DNA from: Deroplatys truncata | Taxonomy: Eukaryota > Arthropoda > Insecta > Mantodea > Mantidae | Reading direction: 5' to 3' | DNA: 64,000 nt | NCBI GenBank assembly: GCA_030765065.1 | Contig: CM060977.1 | Span: 129,894,295-129,958,294 of the forward strand | Part shown: positions 1-11,577 of the stretch, piece by piece | Position numbering within the stretch: the stretch's first letter is position 1 | Layout of the letters: each line of letters opens with the position of its first letter | Made by a program: the position numbers and the translations under genes | Notes under the pieces: model-generated | Database searches by the model: none | Seen by the model: only the letters and a program-made list of their open reading frames with translations | What the model was told of the DNA's origin: nothing

Positions 1-49
1 CTGTAGAGCACTTTCCTCGTTCCTGGTTTGACTCCCGACTGACGGTGGG

Positions 50-960
50 AATTTTGCTTGAGGCGGTATTTTCAACATTTAAAAGATTTCAGTCAAATTA
101 TATAATATAAAATATAATAACAGTCCGCCTTTAAGCAATATATGTATGTAACAATATATAAGAAGTGTATATTACAGTCATTGTATATGTTTATATTTTA
201 GTATATATGTAATAATGTTATCTGAATGTATTACGTAATTTAATAATGTACGAGCTGTGAGAATAATAGGTTAAAAGTTGCTAACAATGAGGTAACAATG
301 AGGTAACCTTGAAGCAATAATGAGTAAGAAAGTGTAATAATACTACTAGGCATTCTCGGAGCAAAAATAATGTAATTTTTGTGACAGTTTATAAAATGCC
401 AATCAACAACCAGAAAAAATCTTTAGTTAAATGAATGTATTCTATTTGACTAGGATTAGCCAATCAGAGACTTGAAATACATAAATTTACAAATCTAGAA
501 GTCAGTTGCTTGCAGACAGCTCATAACTGGACGCGTTGCTAGCAAAGAGTGTTATTAATCAGACGCAAGATGCATCCTCAATAAGTATAATACGTATTCA
601 GTGTGAGAGGAAAATAGTTCACGTGTTAAAAAGTGCAAGTAATTAATTAAAAAAACTCGTAACTGTCTATATCAGTGAAGTGTTATTTAAATCGTGTCCA
701 GCATTAATAAAAGGAGTGAAGTAAATCTATAATCTGTGTAAGCCTACATTCCTCAGTCGAACCACAACTCTGCAAAGAGCAACATGTCTCTAACAATAAT
801 ACTGATGCAGCCGAGGCAAATATAAATATATAACATTTAAAGAAACAGTCAAAATTACAAAGTTAATATTTTTTTTTAAACTTGAGGCGAAGGCTACCGC
901 AAACTTTTTACCATACGTGCGGTTGCTACTACTTCAAGTTCGGCTCCCAACAGTCGAAAT
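50..960 (+). repeat. Diverged ~900-bp direct repeat, copy 1 (possible solo LTR)
   Basis: This segment aligns by eye over nearly its whole length with 11578-12482 in the same orientation, with many substitutions and small indels. Both copies share GTCAAATTATATAATAT near the start, TCTGTGTAAGCCTACATTC in the middle and ATACGTGCGGTTGC near the end. Neither holds a long ORF. Size, direct orientation and polyadenylation-like AATAAAAGG motifs suggest solo LTRs of one retrotransposon family, but no tract, primer-binding site or target duplication was confirmed. Confidence 0.6.
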
Positions 961-1977
961 ACAATACTCCTTCTAAAACTAACGTTTCTCATGCTCTAGT
1001 CAAGATTATTTTCTATTCTCCCCAGAGTCTAGAAGTATGAATGAGAATGTGAATGTATGTGCAATCGATTGTATAAAACCCAAAGACAGAAATCCAATGA
1101 CAGTAAACACCATTGCCGTTAGGTTCCAAAGGTAAAACGCCACCGATATGACTAATGTGGTTAAAGGCGAGATGTATATGGAACAATAAAAAAGAAATAC
1201 TTATGAATGATCTCCACAAAGTTGTAAGGAGAAAGTATATCAACTCCTCTGAAGGCCAAACATTTATGTTAAGGTTTAAAGTCCATAGTTCACCCCACCT
1301 ACTATATTTAAAGAGATTGATAAGCTAAACCAATCAAGTTTCAGTCCTTGGCAGCACGAGTGGAAATGAGTGGGATGGAAAACTCCCTTATTCCCCTCTC
1401 TCCGTATGGTTGGGCATTCCTGATCAACACCGATAATAATGCGATGTTAATTTATCTATATGCTAATATATGGAAATCATAACATTTCAGGTACGTTCTT
1501 ATTTTTTTATGGTTGGTTGCTAAACACCAATATGTTACACGAATGTGCCGTTAGATAGGATGACTTGTAGGCCGCTGAAAATGGTGAAAACCATCTCGGT
1601 CCCATTTTCCACTTTCGAGTCTTCAAGAATTTAAGCAATCTAATTCGATTGTGTTTTCCAAAAAGTAAAGAATTTGAGTCGGTCCTAAAGGAAACTAGGC
1701 CCAATCCACATCATAATGAATAATTTATTTTCCCATTTTAAAATACTTAAGACTTTCATCAGACCTATTGTAACTGCAAACGACATTGCATTGTCATCTG
1801 CACAATTGGATGTTATACTCGTATTTAAAAAATTGCTGCACTAAATGTATGTAAAAATATTGTAAAATCCACACATAAAATAGTTGAAAATCGCTGTATT
1901 ATTAAAGAAACTATAAGTCTAACCAAATGAAAGGTTTTGAAAAACGTCAACATACGTAATCGGTAATAACGTTGGTA
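961..1977. other. Unassigned AT-rich DNA
   Basis: No recognisable gene, repeat boundary or RNA gene is seen. The open frames here are short and have no family features. Confidence 0.5.
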
Positions 1978-2165
1978 TCCCATCTCTGTCGTGGTGGTAA
2001 CGTGTTTATCTCACATTCAAGAGTTTCCGAGTTCGAATCTCGGTTATGGACCCTGGGCCCATTGGAGCATCATTTCAGACACTTCGTCCATTTACCGTCC
2101 CATATGATCTTGCCGGATGAAGGACGTTAAACTTAAAAAATAAATAAACAAATAAAAAAGAACAA
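1978..2165 (+). mobile_element. Short tRNA-derived SINE
   Basis: A tRNA-like head has a box A-like GTGGTGGTAACG and a box B-like GAGTTCGAATCTC. A short unrelated body follows, then an A-rich tail built of AAATA/AAACA units ending near 2165. Head, body and tail are the SINE layout. The head is not followed by a foldable 3' acceptor, so it is not called a tRNA gene. Confidence 0.65.
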
Positions 2166-2289
2166 AAGTTTGTTCTTTTTGGAAGAGTTACCAGCAATAT
2201 CGGGGCCCCAAACTGACTAGCTTTACTCAGTGCCACTATCGATTTTTCGTAACAGGAATGTCACAACACTTTACACTTGGCTGTGCTCA

Positions 2290-3075
2290 GAGTATGATTA
2301 TGTTTTTGTATTATATGCCATAGGAATGAGTTGGGTTGTTAACAGTGTATGCTATGTGACTACTTTGTATTGTTGACCGTATATGCCATGGGACTGAGTT
2401 GGTTTGTTGATATTATGTGCTATGGGACTGAGTTGAATTGTTGACAGTATATGCTATGGGACTAGGTTGGATTTCTGGCAGTATATGCTACCAGACTGAG
2501 TAGGATTGTTGGAACTATATACTATGGGACAGAGTTGGTTATTGACAACACATACTCAGGACTGGGTTATATTCTTGACAATATATGCTATGGGACTGAG
2601 TTGGTTGATGACAGTATATATTAGGGACTGGGTTGGATTGTTGGAAGTATATACTATGGAACTTAAGATGGTTGTTGACAACATATACTAGGGACTGGGT
2701 TAGAATCTTGACAATATATGCTATGGGACTCAGCTGCTTTGTTGACAGTACATATTAGGAACTGAGGTGGGTTGTTGACAGTGTATTTTACGTGATTACT
2801 TGGGTTGTTCCCCATGTGTGTTATGGGACTGAGTTAGTTGTTGACAGTATATGCTATGGGACTGAGTGGGTGGTTGACAGTATAGGCTATGGGACTGAGT
2901 GGGTGGTTGACAGTATAGGCTATGGGACTGAGTTGGTTGTTGACAGTATGCACTATGGGACTGAGTTGGGTTGTTGACAGTATATATTAGGGACTGAGTT
3001 GGGTTGTTGACAGTGTATGCTACGGGATTAGTTCGGTTGTTCCCAGTATGTGTTATGGGACTGAGTTGCGATGTT
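2290..3075 (+). repeat. Minisatellite with ~30-bp unit
   Basis: More than twenty imperfect tandem copies are built around TATGCTATGGGACTGAGTTGG followed by a TTGTTGACAGTA segment. Units vary from about 25 to 33 bp, with substitutions throughout. Open frames across it (for example 2506-2691 and 2792-2977) only read the repeat and are not genes. Confidence 0.9.
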
Positions 3076-3269
3076 CACATATTACTGATGAAGATAGAGG
3101 GGCCGAGTTCGGATGCGTCCGCTGAAAAGGTCGCAATTGTTTTTCTTTTTCCTTTCCTTTCTTTTTAATTGAAAGAACCTGTATAGATTGTAAACTAGAG
3201 CAAGGAAAATGTGGCATTCAGTGTTGAATTTAGTACTCTGAATGTCGGATTTACGAAATATAATTACAG

Positions 3270-3706
3270 GGAGGCTTAAAATAAATTTAGGTACCGCCCC
3301 AGGAGGAAGGGATGAGGTGAAGGAAGTACAGATGACTACAGAGAAGCGTGGAAGTCCCTAACATTTCCAAGGTCGCAGACCCGTCTCACTGCTGAAGCCG
3401 CGAGGGCAGTGAACGACCCGCCAGTCAAACAGCCCTCTTGTGTTCACGGGAGTACTCTTTCCATTGACATGTATCTGGCCGGCACTGCCACACGTCACGA
3501 AACCTAGAAGCACACCGGAAAGATGAGAAAGAATAGCAATGAAAGAAAAATGTTGAAAGAAAATTGTGGTACATGAGAAAGCACCCCAGCATTCACCTAC
3601 TGACTTGAGAAAACCACGAAAAACCAAAGCTCAGAGTGGGCGGTCGACAGGAATCAAACCCGAGTCCGCCTGAATGCGAGCCTCACCTCAGAGCCATCTG
3701 TCTCGG
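3270..3706 (-). mobile_element. tRNA-headed SINE (family C), minus orientation
   Basis: Read on the minus strand from 3706, it starts with GACAGATGGCTCTGAGGTG, then a CGCATTC segment and a box B-like GGTTTGATTCC. Next come GACCGCCCACTCTG and a body resembling the copies near 26.5, 28.5, 33.0 and 34.9 kb, including AGGTGAATGCTGGGG. The 3' boundary is approximate. Confidence 0.65.
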
Positions 3707-4437
3707 TGATTTTTCACATAACTATGAAAAGTTTTATAGTGTAGACTCTATTATCAACCATATATAAAAGCTGCAGTCCAGATAAATAATCTTGCATTGC
3801 TTTAAGCCGTTTATCGCTGAGCGTTCCTCTTAAATTGCTGACAGTTGACTCTCTTCCAGGGAAATGTTGGCAAGACTGGGGAAAATGAGACCACCCTGTC
3901 TGAAGGAAACGAGGCGTCACCAACATGATGTTGAACATCAGGGCTGCCAACAACAGCGATAATTGAGTCCCTGTCCTACGGAATATTCTGTGTTCTTGCT
4001 TCACATTTTTGCTAGCATATCTGTTTTTGTGAATCACCGGAATAAGCACCACACCAGAGATCCCAACTATCCGCGCTCTCTCTGCTCAGCTAAATTAAAA
4101 CATACACTCATTCAAGTAAATAGCCGTCCAAGCATTCAAAGGCATTCAAATATTGCGCCAGCGTATGTTTTGTTTAATTCTTTGTAGGTATTATATTTTA
4201 GAAAAATCTGTAGTCTTTTTCTACTCACTCTTCTAAAAACTATTCTTACAAAAGCTTTTTCTACTGTCTACTTCTTGTTAATCGAATAAACTTTCATTAT
4301 ACATTTATATATTTCGTTCTAGGTAGATTCTTATAAAGCGACCCGCTATCGCGCTCCTTGCAGATAAAAAGTGAATAACGACTAAGCACTTGCAAACAGA
4401 GATCATCTCTATAATTTCAGCAAAGTTAAGGTGAACA
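3707..4437. other. Unassigned DNA with a diverged repeat A fragment
   Basis: No gene is seen. From about 4205 to 4330 the text (CTTACAAAAGCTTTTTCTAC and GTTAATCGA) resembles the 5' part of the dispersed repeat A family, strongly diverged. Confidence 0.35.
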
Positions 4438-4439
4438 TA

Positions 4440-5660
4440 CATTATGTGATCAAAGGTATCCGGACACTCCCTCAAACATACCTTTCATCTTAGGTGCATT
4501 GTGCTGTCACCTACTGCCTGGTACTCATTATCCGCGACCTCAGTAGTCATTAGACATCGTGAAACAGCAGAATGGGACGCTCCGTGGTACTCACATGGTC
4601 AGGTGATTGGGTGTCACTTGTGTCAGAAGTCTGTACGCGATACTTCCACACTACTAAACATCCCTAGGTCCACTGTTTCTGATGTGATGGTGAAGTGGAA
4701 TCGTGAAGGGACATGTACAGCACAAAAGTGTACAGGCCGACCTCGTCTGTTGACTGACAGAGACCGCCGACATTTGAAGAGGTTCGTAAAGGGTAATAGG
4801 CAGACATCTATCCAGACCATCACACAGGAATTCCAAACTGCATCAGGATCCACTCCAAGTACTATGACAGTTAGGCGTGAGGTGAGAATCCTTGGTTTCC
4901 ATGGTTGAGCGGCTGCTCATAAGCCACACATTACGCAGGAAAATGCCAAACGACGCCTCGCATGGTGTAAGGAGCGCCAACATTACGCGATTGAACAGGT
5001 TGTGCAGAGTGACCAATCACGGTACACAATGTGGCGATCCGATGGCAAGGTGTGGTATGGCGAATGCCCGTGAACGTCATATGCCATCGTGTAGTGCCAA
5101 CAGTGAAATTCGGAGGTGGTGGTGTTATGAGTTGGACGTGTTTTTCCTGAAGGGGCTTGCACCCCTTGTTGTTTTGCGTGGCACGATCACAGTGCAGACC
5201 TACATTGATATTTTAAGCACCTTCTTGCTTCCCACTGTCAAAAAGCAATTCGAGGATAGCGATTGCATCTTTCAACACGATCGAGTACCTGTCCATACTG
5301 CACGGGCTGTGGCGGAGTGGCTACACGACAATAACATCCCTGTAATGGACTGGCCTGCACAGAGTCCTGACTTGAATCCTATAGAACACCTTTGGGATGT
5401 TTTGGAACGCCGACTTTGTGCCAGGCCTCACCGACCTACATAGATACCTCTCCTCAGTTCCGCACTCCGTGAAGAATGGGCTGCCATTCCCTAAGAAACC
5501 TTCCAGCACCTGATTGAGAGTATGCCTGCGAGAGTGAACGCTGTCATCAAGGCTAAGGGTGGGACAACAGCATATTGACTTCCAGCATTACCGATGGAGG
5601 GCGCCACAAAGTTGTACGTCATTTTCATCCAGATGTCCAGATACTTTTGAACACGTAGTG
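4440..5660 (+). mobile_element. Tc1-like DNA transposon, inactive
   Basis: The ends are ~24-bp inverted repeats: left ATGTGATCAAAGGTATCCGG, right CCAGATACTTTTGAACACGT. A TA dinucleotide flanks each end (4438-4439 and 5661-5662), the target preference of Tc1/mariner elements. The element encloses one broken transposase and nothing else. Confidence 0.85.
4501..5443 (+). pseudogene. Tc1-type transposase, frameshifted
   Basis: Two overlapping frames carry successive parts of a Tc1 transposase. Bases 4501-4908 encode the paired-like helix-turn-helix region (VRDTSTLLNIPRSTVSD, then the GRPRLLTDRDRR hinge). Bases 4892-5443 encode the catalytic half, with [12 protein letters not shown] around the second Asp and [16 protein letters not shown] containing the third acidic position. 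The family protein is a single frame of about 340 residues, so at least one frameshift separates the halves. The region before the second Asp also looks out of frame. It is flanked only by the element's own inverted repeats. The family would cut and paste DNA at TA sites; this copy should be inactive. Confidence 0.85.
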
Positions 5661-5682
5661 TATAGAGATTCTGTTTAGAAGA

Positions 5683-6506
5683 AAACCTGATATGTTACAT
5701 TCACATGACTTTCTCCACCCTCTATCATTTATTAATGGATATAATACTATCCTTACGAAAATTTATTTTTCTGATTACTATATTTAAATCTAGATAAACG
5801 TTTGAGGATAAACCTACAGTACAGATTTCGTTACAGATACAAAGGGAACAGCGATAGCCAAATGTTTAAGAACTGGACGCTATTTCAATGCTAATGAATA
5901 TAGAGAGGACTTTAAAGGAATGACAAAGAATTGAAGAATTCAAACAATTAATAAGAAATGGCTGACGCCAAAGAAGAAGTTGTTTGAAATAAATTGTTTG
6001 TTTTAAAGAGATCTACACTTTTTATGTGTGCGTTTTGGTCTACTGCTTAACGTTTATCGGTTATACAAGATTATACAAAATTGTTTCCGATGAATAGGAC
6101 TTCACGAGCCATTCCCAGGAAATTCAAGACATACATTTGATTTGTCATATAAATACTTCAATATATGGTAATTTAGACAAAATCGTTGGATTTATTTTTG
6201 AGAAAAAAGAACTGGAATATGTTTCGTGTGACGTATAGTTAGGGTGGGTGTATTTTCTTAAAATTCTTCCTGTCGTATATTTTGAAGATATTGAACTTAA
6301 ATACCAAGTTTGGCGTTTATCTGACTTTTATTTTTTGAGTTATGCTGTTCAGAGAAAGACAAACACACACACACATGGACATTTTATATAAATGCTTTTT
6401 TTTGGATTCAGGGGTCTCAAAAGATGTATTTCTGGTGAAACGTCTCGAATTTTTGGGTGGAATGCAATACCTCCCCTACCCATTATCTAGGTGGTAGAGA
6501 AAGTAA
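5683..6506 (+). repeat. Dispersed repeat A, copy 1
   Basis: It starts with the family's CTGATATGTTACATTCACATG, includes AAATACCAAGTTTGG and a short (CA)n tract, and ends with GGTGGTAGAGAAAGTA. It is diverged from the most regular copies. No coding capacity is visible. Confidence 0.8.
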
Positions 6507-7118
6507 GAAATTGGTAGTTTCTACAGTACGATTATAATTATTTCATGTGTATCGTGGGGTGGTAATCGCGATTTACTTGTGATTCTGAAACTTCTTAGAT
6601 AAATGGAAAATAATTATGGCAATATAATATTTGTAAACAGATTTATTATCCCAACGCGTACCTAGAAACTTTTCTTATACTCTTTGAGGTGGAAAGGAAC
6701 GATTGCAGTTAAACGCTGAGTAGTTCTTACATAGCTTTCTTTCAATGCTTCATCCAAGCCAAATAACAAGAAGTGCCGCAAAGTGTTCCATCAACTTTGC
6801 TCCGCCTTACTTGAGCGTCTTCTGTTTCTGCACTAGTCACGTCAAAGCGAACGATGACAAATGGTTTGACAGCTATTCCCTTGTCTGCCGGCTCAACCTC
6901 TTCCGGTTCCTTTCCGTCTCTTCCTTCAGTGATGAGATGCCGCAGGCGGTATGACCAGTTCAGTGTTCTGCTTTAACATTTAGTGATATTTTATTGACTA
7001 TAATGAAAGTTAAACATCACCTCAACTAATAAAAGAAATTGATGAATGGCGAAGTATGTCATTTTTAATTATATCCCTAAACAAATTCATAATGGATAAG
7101 AAGAATCAAAGTAAAGAC
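6507..7118. other. Unassigned DNA
   Basis: No gene or repeat was recognised. The 69-residue open frame at 6745-6954 has no family features. Confidence 0.4.
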
Positions 7119-7121
7119 CTA

Positions 7122-8299
7122 GGGCCGGTTTCACCAACTCTAACATCTTGTTTGTTAACAAGGTGTTCAAAGTTTAACATAATGTTAAAACTACTGCGTT
7201 TCCTCAAGATTTTAGAGATAATTGTTAGCTAATATCTTGTTAACGTCAAACATAACTGAGAACGCTTTTGAGAAGGCGGTGGCCAAACTACAATGCTTCT
7301 GAACATGCTACAATGCAGTTTTGTCTATGTATCGCTGCGCTCTCTGTGTCAGTAGCAGACAACTATTTACATTCATGGCAATTGCCATGTGGTGTTACCG
7401 ATTGTTGGAGGTTAGAATCGCGTTGTCAACTGAAATAAATGTTTCACCGTTTATAAACGCGCTAATTGACATCTGGTTAATAAGTGTAGCCGTATTATCA
7501 AGTGTGAAAAAGCCGAACGTATTACATTAAAAGATAAGATTGCAGTCTGGGACAAAATCCAGAGTAGTTTAATTGGAATGAATGCATTTCTCCGAAGCCC
7601 AGTAAGTAACTATGGCAATTTTATGCTAACATTAAGTGTAGCACCACAAACGTTAGATGCGGAGAGCATTTAAGACTGTTTAAAACTGGTGGTGGACACT
7701 ACATTGAAACTAAAGTGGACGAGAATGTGTTATCGCTGATTAGTCAATCAGATTTGAAAAATATACGGTTTGCTTCTTTAAGCAATTGCTTTGGAAACAT
7801 TTCGGATAAACCCACAAACGATAGCCTTGAAACTAACAACATTACCACCCACTTAAATAAATGAAAAATGTTAGTACCATAAAATATAAGCATCTGATTA
7901 ATATTTGAGAAAGAGGCATGCTTCTGTTGGTAGTATTCTAAACTCTCGTACTTCCCATAACACCAGGGTCATGACCCCTTCGACAGCCTATATCGCTTTA
8001 AAAATTCCTCCTTTTGCAGGGTTTTAAATTTATTATGACGTACAACTGCTCTTCTAGTAGGAATGGCATTAAAAGTGCCACTGTAGCAACCTCGTATCAA
8101 CAGCTTGGTTTACGGCAGCCATTTTCCAACTTCTAACATTTGTTAAAGACCTCTAGGGGTATAGCGATGTTAATTTAATACCGACTTTAACACACTGTTA
8201 AAGTTAACATTGTTTGATGAAACAGAATTTGTGTTAACTGCAGTGTTAAATCAGTTTAACATTGTGTTAAAATTTAGCATCTGTTGGTGAAACCGGCTC
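7122..8299 (+). mobile_element. Harbinger-like DNA transposon, non-autonomous or decayed
   Basis: The terminal inverted repeats are GGGCCGGTTTCACCAAC at the left and GTTGGTGAAACCGGCTC at the right. Both continue inward with TTAACA-rich inverted text. The 3-bp target duplication is CTA (7119-7121 and 8300-8302), which fits PIF/Harbinger elements. Near 7530-7600 a short open stretch reads KDKIAVWDKIQSSLIGMN, possibly a relic of the DNA-binding accessory protein of such elements. No intact transposase is present. Confidence 0.75.
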
Positions 8300-8519
8300 C
8301 TAAGATACCAAATTCTAAAGGTACTTTTAATTGGCCTTAAATCACGTATCATCTTTTTCGCATTATTCCGAACCGATAGTTCGTTGGGAAATGCCCGCCT
8401 AACCCACAAATGTACGCCCCAGGAGTCGATATTATAACAACTGGTTCTCCCTAAGACTTGTATTCATGAACGAGACTTTGGATGAAAGTAGAGATTCAAA
8501 AGTACTGAGTTGTCAATTG

Positions 8520-9240
8520 TACGGTCTTTCCATAAATATAGCCTCGACTGAAATTTGCTTCGAAGTCGCAGTGGCAATAGTAGGCGTTGCTCAAAATACG
8601 CAACAAATCTAGGACGTTATTGACAATGTTTGTATTCCTCAGCGCATTGTAAAAGGTGTAAAATATCCAGTAGAGTTCTACAAGGACAAATTATTCAGAT
8701 CCATATACAGAGTTGATAAATAGACCATGAGTATAGTTGCTTTTGTTCCATTGTGAGTAAAACGCGGCACCCATCTTGCGCACAGCTTTCTCATGTTTAA
8801 ATTTTCAGTTAGTGCGCAATGTACAGCACTTTTTGAAATGTCTACGATGTCTGCTAGCTCGCGCACTCAGTCGACGATCATCCAATACCATTTTGTGGAT
8901 TTTCTTCACAATTTCTGGCGGGGTCACCTCATTTGGTCTACCACTGCGATGTTCGACTTGGCAGCTCCTACGGCCTCGCTTAAACTCTGCCACCCAATAT
9001 TTTACTGTTGTAAACGAAGGAGCAGACTCCCCCAGTGTAGAATCTCGCTCAGCTTTAGTATTAGTTGGTCTAAGACCTTTCAAATGAAAGTATTGTATTA
9101 CATAACGATGGCCAGTTTTATCCATCTTTACAAATTTGCTGAGAGCGTTCGCTATTGATGGCTGCCAAACAATTATTAAACGACGTAGTATCATCTAACT
9201 TCAGACTTAAGCTTTATAAGGTTGGTACGTTATACCACAG
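8520..9240 (-). mobile_element. mariner element remnant
   Basis: A minus-strand mariner transposase relic lies inside this segment. On the minus strand, GGTATAACGTACCAACC just upstream of the coding part may be a remnant of the element end. Exact inverted-repeat boundaries could not be fixed. Confidence 0.55.
8678..9158 (-). pseudogene. mariner transposase N-terminal half, frameshifted
   Basis: The frame starting upstream of 9158 on the minus strand reads HRYVIQYFHLKGL, then SFTTVKYWVAEFKRG and RSGRPNEVTPPEIVKKIH. This is the HTH region of mariner-family transposases. A second frame (8678-8866) continues with ADIVDISKSAVHCAL and MRKLCARWVPR. The two halves lie in different frames. The catalytic DDD domain is absent, so the gene is truncated as well as shifted and should not be functional. 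Confidence 0.85.
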
Positions 9241-9555
9241 TCATTTGTTTGCAACAACAACTACTATCTATACATCAGATCGGGTACTTCTGAGATTGTC
9301 CTCGTATGTACGCTCAGATATGTTTGAAACCAGTTGATCGTAGTTAGGAACATCCTTGCCAGCATATTTTTCGTCACATTCTCAGTTTAATCGTAAGATT
9401 TGCTTAGTCCATTGTCCCCAATACCACCCTTTCAGATATTTCAACATAGCAATTAGTGGGCGTCAGTCATTTAGAACAAGGTACTCGAAAAATTCCTTCA
9501 ACTTTGCTGATAGTGTGTGGATAATTCCTGATGGAGTTTAATAATATAAAATAAA
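9241..9555. other. Unassigned DNA
   Basis: Nothing recognisable is seen. Confidence 0.4.
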
Positions 9556-9560
9556 ACATA

Positions 9561-10255
9561 TGTGATGCGTTACATTCATATTACTTTTCCCATCCCGTCT
9601 TCTATAAAGTTTACTTACAAAAGTTTATTCTTCTTATCTAATTCTTCTTAATTGCAATAAAAATTTGCAGAAATGGTTTCATTGCACATTTAGAAGAGGA
9701 ATACAGAGGGATGAAGCAATAGTCAGATTTTTAAAAACCGGTCGCAATGATGTGATGCTCTACATTCCACTCTTTGCACGAGGACTAGGGAAAAATGGAT
9801 ATTCGGAACCTGAGATCAATAACAAGAGCATATCTCGGAAATGGTTGATGCAACAAAAAATGCATTGAACATAAGTTGTGTTTTTAACATGTTTAGGAAC
9901 ATTGTGTAGAAGTTTACGTCTTACGTCTATCTTTTAGGGTTTATCTAGTATACAAAATCCATTCAGAATGAAGAGATCCTCATGGACTATTCACAACAAA
10001 TTCAATACTAATTTTGTTTTTAATGTATATATCTTAAACATAATTTTGTCAACATAGAACCATTTTTAAAAAAAAAACAGCGAAAAAATGTGTATGCAAA
10101 GGTAGTTTGAGCTGTAGATTTTCTTAAATCCCTTCTTCTCTCATCTTTGGAAGGTACAAAATTAGATAGCAAGTTTGGTAGGTACTTATTAAATATTTCG
10201 TTTTTGAGTTATGCTGTTCACAGACACACACTCAAACGGACCTTTTGGAATAAAT
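9561..10255 (+). repeat. Dispersed repeat A, copy 2 (3'-truncated, diverged)
   Basis: It shares the family's opening (GTGATGCGTTACATTCAT), the middle motif GTTTATC...ATACAAAATC and the AGTTATGCTGTTCACAGACACACA segment. It then stops without the usual AGTAGAGAAAGT end. Confidence 0.65.
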
Positions 10256-10792
10256 ATAATAGTAAGAATGATAGTAATAATGCGATTAATGGTTTCTAAA
10301 GATACTTAAAGAGTTTAAGATTATGCTTTCCCAGATCTGTTTTATTAGCTTTGTACTTTTGTACGTAGACCTGGAGGATTAGCAATTTTAATTTTTTACA
10401 GAGTTATGCAGTCCGTTTTAAACTTTGGCAGTAATTTGTATCACAATAATGTAAATGCCAGAGTGATTGTAGTGTAAATAAGCATTATTGTATGACATTG
10501 ATTTGAGATGTTTGTTAATTATAAGCATTGTTAGGAAATAAGTTTACACGGCCTCACTGAAACTGACCATATGAGCGGATAACAATGTGCGAGGGGGTGA
10601 GTTGAATATTAATTAGAAGAGACAAACAAATGACGTCAGATTGGCGCGCTTTTCTTAGAAATAGCGGGAATATTTTCCCTAGAGCATATGTTTTCGTAAT
10701 TTTTGATTGGATATAAAAATAGACGCTAATGTTGGCGCGTTTTATTAACCAATAGCAGCTCGGTTATAATCTTTAGGCATATCGGGGTGTGG

Positions 10793-10835
10793 GAGTATAA
10801 AAAAGCTAAAGTCAGAGGCAGATTTCGTCAGTCCA
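10793..10835 (+). promoter_or_regulatory. TATA box plus TCAGT initiator (possible LTR promoter)
   Basis: TATAAAAAAG begins at 10796 and an arthropod-type initiator TCAGT lies at 10828-10832. The spacing of about 34 bp is right for a core promoter. Short imperfect repeats around GTTCATCAGAATC/GTTCAACGGAAGC follow. The surrounding ~10560-11165 block has the look of an LTR, but no partner LTR is visible in the window. Confidence 0.5.
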
Positions 10836-11165
10836 ACAGAAGCATTCACGCGTAATACGTCGCACAGTTAGTTCATCAGAATCGTTCGCGGGTTACACGT
10901 CGCGTAGTTCAACGGAAGCATACATAAAGTACACGTTACGCAATTCTACAGAATCTCTCGCGTCTTAAATTTTGTTATAAATGTGAAACGCGAATTAATA
11001 ATGTGCCGTAAATAAGTGGTTATATTGATATTAGAAAATATAACAGTTTCAGTTTGGCGTGTATCACGAATCAATATGTGAACTTAATTGTGACGGTAAT
11101 AAAAGTGTAAAAACAAATTTTTATCAGTGTTATCTTTGAGTAACAAAATCCTTTCCGCTTACACA

Positions 11166-11577
11166 CCCTGTTTAAGAGATTTGCTCGACTGAATAATAAT
11201 AATACCTAGCCGGAGCACAATGAACCCAAAATGCAAAATAATAAAACAATAACAGGTGCCCAGCAATAAGATAACACGAATTGACTGCGACAAATTGGCT
11301 TCCATACATGGGGCATATAAACATGAAGTATCTTCCAACTACCTAAAAATATACAACTTCAAAACAGAGGAATGCGACACTCAACATGCTTTCAAAAAAC
11401 TGAAGAAAATTGGGTTGATAGATAAAATTCATAACCTTGTGTAATAAATTGAAGAAATATTGTGATTAAAACAAATAAATATGCAGAAGAAAAGCATATG
11501 TGTAGTCAAAGTTCTGGTTATAAATTATGAAACGTTACGTGATATTCGCATGTGCACTAAATAAACGTGTGACTGGC
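11166..11577. other. Unassigned AT-rich DNA
   Basis: No gene was recognised. The 62-residue frame at 11256-11444 shows no known motif. Confidence 0.35.
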
